Assembly (NCBI GenBank): GCA_903903715.1
Contig: CAIUZX010000141.1
Location: 1 to 7,588, forward strand
Source: an uncultured Caulobacterales bacterium
GTDB lineage: Bacteria; Pseudomonadota; Alphaproteobacteria; Caulobacterales; Caulobacteraceae
DNA length: 7,588 bases
Direction of reading: 5' to 3'
The notes below the pieces were generated by a model, which saw only the letters and a list, made by a program, of their open reading frames with translations, was not told where the DNA came from and searched no databases. Positions 4,881 to 7,588 of this stretch are shown piece after piece; position 1 is the stretch's first letter; the number at the start of each line of letters is the position of its first letter. Both the position numbers and the translations under genes were made by a program.

Positions 4881-5768
4881 ATGAGCGGACATCGAACGGG
4901 CCGGGATCACGAGGCCTATCCCCTAGGCCTCGCGCTCGAGCCCTGGCGGATCGCGGTGCGGCTGGCCTTTCGGCGTTTGCCGGACCCCCTGGCGGAGTTT
5001 CTGCTCTTCGGTCTGAAGATGGCGTGGTCCTGCCTGTTCGGCGCGACCATGCTGAGCCTCTTGATCGTCACCCACTGGCTCTGGCCGGCCAACGCACCGA
5101 TCCATCGATACGACCTCCTGCTCGGCCTCGCGATCCTGATCCAGGCGGGGATGGTCTGGAGCGGTCTCGAAAGCCTGGAGGAGCTCAAGGTCATCGGGCT
5201 CTATCATGTGGTCGGAACGGTCATGGAAATCTTCAAGACCCATGTGGGCTCGTGGACCTATCCCGAGCCGTCGATTTTCCACGTCGGCGGCGTGCCGTTG
5301 TTCACCGGCTTCATGTACGGAACTGTCGGCTCATTTATCGCCAGATCCATCCGCGTGTGCCACATGCGGTTCGAGGCCTATCCGCCCCTGTGGACCACGA
5401 TCGGCCTGGCGATCCTCATCTACGCCAACTTCTTCAGCCATCACTTCATGCCTGATCTGCGGGGCCTGCTGTTCGGACTTGCGCTTGTTCTCTACTGGCG
5501 GACCAAGGTCTGGTTCCGGGTCGACCGGACCGATCGCAGCATGCCCTTCGCCCTGAGCGCCTGCCTCACGGCCGGCTTCCTGTGGCTTGCGGAAAATGTC
5601 GGCGTGCTGACGCGGACGTGGGTTTATCCTCATCCCGGCGGCGCGACGGCGCTGACTCTTGTTCCCTTTTCCAAGTTCGGCGCCTGGCTGCTTCTGCTCA
5701 TCATCAGTTTCGTCTGCGTGTCTCTCGTGATCCGGCCACAGCCGCCGGAGAGGTCGCAACCCTCATGA
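4881..5768 (+). CDS. DUF817 family multipass membrane protein
   Basis: This 295-residue integral membrane protein matches DUF817 as I know it, a family of unknown function. About seven or eight hydrophobic segments can be seen, roughly at 47-67, 78-97, 103-117, 137-155, 172-189, 193-206, 222-241 and 264-284. Polar residues within or beside them that look conserved are Glu116, His121, His187-His188, Glu238 and the Trp-x-Tyr-Pro groups at 125-128 and 247-250. The motif E-x8-W-x-Y-P occurs twice (116-128 and 238-250), suggesting an internal duplication of a four-helix unit. The protein has no signal peptide beyond its first membrane helix. It is 109 bases after the hydrolase and 39 bases before the deacetylase, so a loose operon is possible. 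Its biochemical role is unknown; similarity of the repeated motif to membrane carotenoid cyclase/hydratase families is my own speculation. Confidence 0.85.
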   Translation: MSGHRTGRDHEAYPLGLALEPWRIAVRLAFRRLPDPLAEFLLFGLKMAWSCLFGATMLSLLIVTHWLWPANAPIHRYDLLLGLAILIQAGMVWSGLESLEELKVIGLYHVVGTVMEIFKTHVGSWTYPEPSIFHVGGVPLFTGFMYGTVGSFIARSIRVCHMRFEAYPPLWTTIGLAILIYANFFSHHFMPDLRGLLFGLALVLYWRTKVWFRVDRTDRSMPFALSACLTAGFLWLAENVGVLTRTWVYPHPGGATALTLVPFSKFGAWLLLLIISFVCVSLVIRPQPPERSQPS

Positions 5769-5807
5769 GCAACGCAATCTAAAGGCCCTCGCGGTAAGCT
5801 CTCCGGC

Positions 5808-6908
5808 ATGTCAAACCGCGTCCGATCCGCGATCCGCGCCCTTGCGAGCGATAGTCTACAGGCGGCGCCGACGGCGCTCTGGCGGCGGCTCGCGCCTAAG
5901 AGCTGTGTGAGCGTCTGCTATCATCTGGTCGCGCAGGCGCGGCCCTCGCATCTGAAGCACTACGCCGTGCTGGACCCCGTCGCCTTCGAGGCCGACCTCG
6001 ACTATCTCGACCGCCACAACGGCTTCATCGACTATGCGGCCCTTGTTGAACGCCGCAGCATAACGTCTCCGCCGCGGGACAATCGCGTGCTCCTGACCTT
6101 CGATGACGGCTTTTCCGAGTGCGCGACGATCATCGCGCCGATCCTGAAGCGCCGGGCGGTCAGCGGGGTGTTCTTCCTGATCACCGACCTGATCGACAAC
6201 CAGGCGCTGTTCCGCGAGAACAAGGCCGCGCTCTGCATCGACCGGGTCCTGACAACGCCCATGGACGTCGTGGCGGCGATCACCGCCGAGCTCGGACTGA
6301 CCACGGTCCGGGCGCAGGCGAGCAGCCAGCCGCTGTTCGGTCATATCAGCAAGTCGGCGCTGGAACTGGCGGCTTTGGAGGCTTCGGATCCGCGCCGCTG
6401 GCCGCTGCTGGACTGGCTGCTGACGGAGGCCTCGAATCGGACCGAAGCGCTCGACGCGCTCTGCGAACGCCTGGGCGTGCAGCCTGACGCCTATCTCGCC
6501 GCCGCCAAGCCCTACCTGACCCGGGAGCAGATCCTGGAGCTGCACGCTAACGGCTTCACCATCGGCGCCCACAGCTGCACGCACCGTCAGCTCAGCGACC
6601 TTTCGCCGGAAGAGGCCGAGCGGGAAATCGTCGAGTCCTGCCGGGCCGTTCAGGCGATCACCGGTCAGGAAAAGGTCCCGTTCGCCTTTCCCTATTTCGG
6701 CGGATGGCTGGATCGGAGATGGCTGGCGGCCTTACGCGACCGCTATCCGGTCATCGGCCTCTTCTTCGACACCGATGGTCTGCGCGAGGACGAGCCCTTC
6801 ATCGTACAGCGGGTGTTCGGCGAGCGCTTCACCCGCGACAGCACCCTCGAGCTGATCCTGCGGCGGGCCTGGGGCCGACCGGCCGCCTGGAAGCGGCGCG
6901 TCAGCTGA
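5808..6908 (+). CDS. Polysaccharide deacetylase (NodB-homology, carbohydrate esterase 4 type)
   Basis: This 366-residue protein carries the motifs of the NodB/CE4 fold, which removes N- or O-acetyl groups from sugars using a divalent metal. Motif 1 is LTFDDGF, with Asp99 the probable base and Asp100 a metal ligand. Motif 2 is GAHSCTH, with metal ligands His255 and His259. Motif 3 is FAFPYFGG (292-299), where the usual Arg-x-Pro-Tyr is changed. About 110 residues (127-236), mostly helical in appearance, are inserted between motifs 1 and 2, making it longer than a minimal NodB domain. No signal peptide or membrane helix is visible, so it may work in the cytoplasm on a nucleotide- or lipid-linked glycan, which is uncommon for the family. 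The start at 5808 has no strong ribosome site. It converges on a glycosyltransferase gene, supporting a role in cell-surface glycan synthesis. Confidence 0.9.
   Translation: MSNRVRSAIRALASDSLQAAPTALWRRLAPKSCVSVCYHLVAQARPSHLKHYAVLDPVAFEADLDYLDRHNGFIDYAALVERRSITSPPRDNRVLLTFDDGFSECATIIAPILKRRAVSGVFFLITDLIDNQALFRENKAALCIDRVLTTPMDVVAAITAELGLTTVRAQASSQPLFGHISKSALELAALEASDPRRWPLLDWLLTEASNRTEALDALCERLGVQPDAYLAAAKPYLTREQILELHANGFTIGAHSCTHRQLSDLSPEEAEREIVESCRAVQAITGQEKVPFAFPYFGGWLDRRWLAALRDRYPVIGLFFDTDGLREDEPFIVQRVFGERFTRDSTLELILRRAWGRPAAWKRRVS
6901..6908. other. Palindrome holding both stop codons of convergent genes
   Basis: TCAGCTGA is its own reverse complement. The plus-strand TGA (6906-6908) ends the deacetylase and the minus-strand TGA (6901-6903) ends the glycosyltransferase, so the two genes overlap tail to tail by eight bases. 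Confidence 0.9.
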
Positions 6909-7588
6909 GCGCGGGCGCGAGCCGCTTCAGGACCGCCCTGGGCGCGCGGCTGAGGCGCGCCACACCTTCCGCCGTCTCGTAACCCAGCCAGCGTGAAAGC
7001 CTGGTGGCGAACTTCGGGTGCGCCGGGGCGAGGTTGGGATCGAAGGTCCGGGCCATCTGCACATATCTGCGGAAGGCGCGCCGGTTCCTGCTGTAGAGCC
7101 AGCGGCCGTATTCAGTGCACTGGAGCAGGATGTCCTGTCGATCCAACGTGGACAGGCCGAGTTCATCGAAGGATCGGCCTTCCGCCGCCCGCACCATCTG
7201 CTCGATCCACCCGAGCGCCACATTGGTGATGTCGTAGCGCGCGTTGGCGTCGCCGATGTAGGCGCGGTCCCGATGCTCTCTCCAGAGGTACAAGGGCGCG
7301 TCCGACGGAACGTTCAGCACGCGTCCGGCCTTCGCCAGGCGAACGGTCACCTCTTCGCACTCCCAGAAGCGAAGGCTTTCATCAAAGCCGCCGATCGCCG
7401 TTAGGGTGGTGCGACGGGCAAGACCTGCTGCGTGCAGCGGCCTCTGGTTGCTGACCAGGCACATGATCGGCGCGCGGCCGTGCATGTCGGGCTGGACCAG
7501 CGGGGTGGTCCAGGTCACACGGCCCTCGTCAAAATAGCAGCGCCGCCAAGGGGAATAGACCGCGACCACATCGTCCGGAGCCCCGGCG
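6901..7588 (-). CDS. Family 2 (GT-A) glycosyltransferase, N-terminal part outside window
   Basis: The 228 visible residues are the C-terminal portion of a GT2-like glycosyltransferase, which moves a sugar from a nucleotide donor to an acceptor at the cytoplasmic membrane face. The frame is open to the window edge. The GTG codon at 7567-7569 is in mid-domain and is not the likely start. The recognisable block is IGGFDESLRFWECEEVTVRL (GGFDE at residues 66-70 of the visible part, acidic ECEE at 76-79), where such enzymes have the conserved Gly-Gly-Phe-Asp-Glu and the catalytic Glu/Asp pair. The nucleotide-sugar site and DxD motif would be in the missing N-terminal part. The last 130 residues are helical and Arg-rich with no membrane helix. 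It converges on the NodB deacetylase, consistent with one glycan locus transcribed from both sides. The sugar and acceptor are unknown. Confidence 0.85.
   Translation of the reverse strand, partial: AGAPDDVVAVYSPWRRCYFDEGRVTWTTPLVQPDMHGRAPIMCLVSNQRPLHAAGLARRTTLTAIGGFDESLRFWECEEVTVRLAKAGRVLNVPSDAPLYLWREHRDRAYIGDANARYDITNVALGWIEQMVRAAEGRSFDELGLSTLDRQDILLQCTEYGRWLYSRNRRAFRRYVQMARTFDPNLAPAHPKFATRLSRWLGYETAEGVARLSRAPRAVLKRLAPALS

Noticed and set aside
7018..7404. Plus-strand frame opposite the glycosyltransferase
   Set aside because: The minus strand carries the GT2 block GGFDE and the acidic pair, and continues open to the window edge; the plus frame has no motif.
1..7588. A novel multi-gene defence, toxin-antitoxin, CRISPR or phage system
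   Set aside because: No spaced direct-repeat array, recombinase, nuclease, toxin-like small gene pair, reverse transcriptase or tRNA was found; the genes are individually recognisable metabolic, regulatory and surface-glycan families.

Overview
The window is GC-rich DNA with six protein-coding genes, two of them cut by the window edges, and one gene remnant. Base composition, the protein families and the sequence style suggest an alphaproteobacterium, perhaps of the Caulobacterales or Sphingomonadales. No rRNA or other taxonomic marker is present, so this is an inference. I see no RNA gene, CRISPR array or complete insertion sequence.

Left part (1-3308, plus strand). The window opens inside a carotenoid-oxygenase (carotenoid cleavage dioxygenase) gene that retains all four iron-ligand histidines. 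A 271-base spacer follows, then a 641-residue lipoprotein gene of the DUF6055 / Svx-AvrXca type: lipobox, Pro/Thr linker, HExxH metalloprotease-like domain and a C-terminal hexapeptide-repeat segment. Directly after its stop codon lies an orphan piece of coding sequence that again encodes a carotenoid-oxygenase C-terminus. Its last 35 bases match the end of the first oxygenase gene at 33 positions, and both differences are synonymous. The lipoprotein gene therefore sits between an intact and a remnant copy of the same gene end, which points to a past insertion or a tandem-gene rearrangement.

Middle part (3309-4771). A TetR-family repressor gene on the minus strand is divergent from an alpha/beta hydrolase gene. 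The 56 bases between them, together with the start of the hydrolase gene, hold two copies of AGTGAT-N6-ATCACT exactly 20 bases apart, a convincing double operator. The second copy covers the hydrolase start codon, and the hydrolase mRNA may be leaderless.

Right part (4881-7588). A DUF817 multipass membrane protein and a NodB-type polysaccharide deacetylase run on the plus strand. They meet a partial family-2 glycosyltransferase gene on the minus strand, and the last two genes share an 8-base palindrome holding both stop codons. The deacetylase and glycosyltransferase suggest the edge of a glycan (capsule, exopolysaccharide or glycolipid) locus. DUF817 has no known function that I can name; it carries an internally repeated E-x8-W-x-Y-P motif.

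The strongest second-look items are the duplicated oxygenase tail around the lipoprotein gene, the double operator, and the repeated motif in DUF817. I found no evidence for a multi-gene defence, toxin-antitoxin or phage system.
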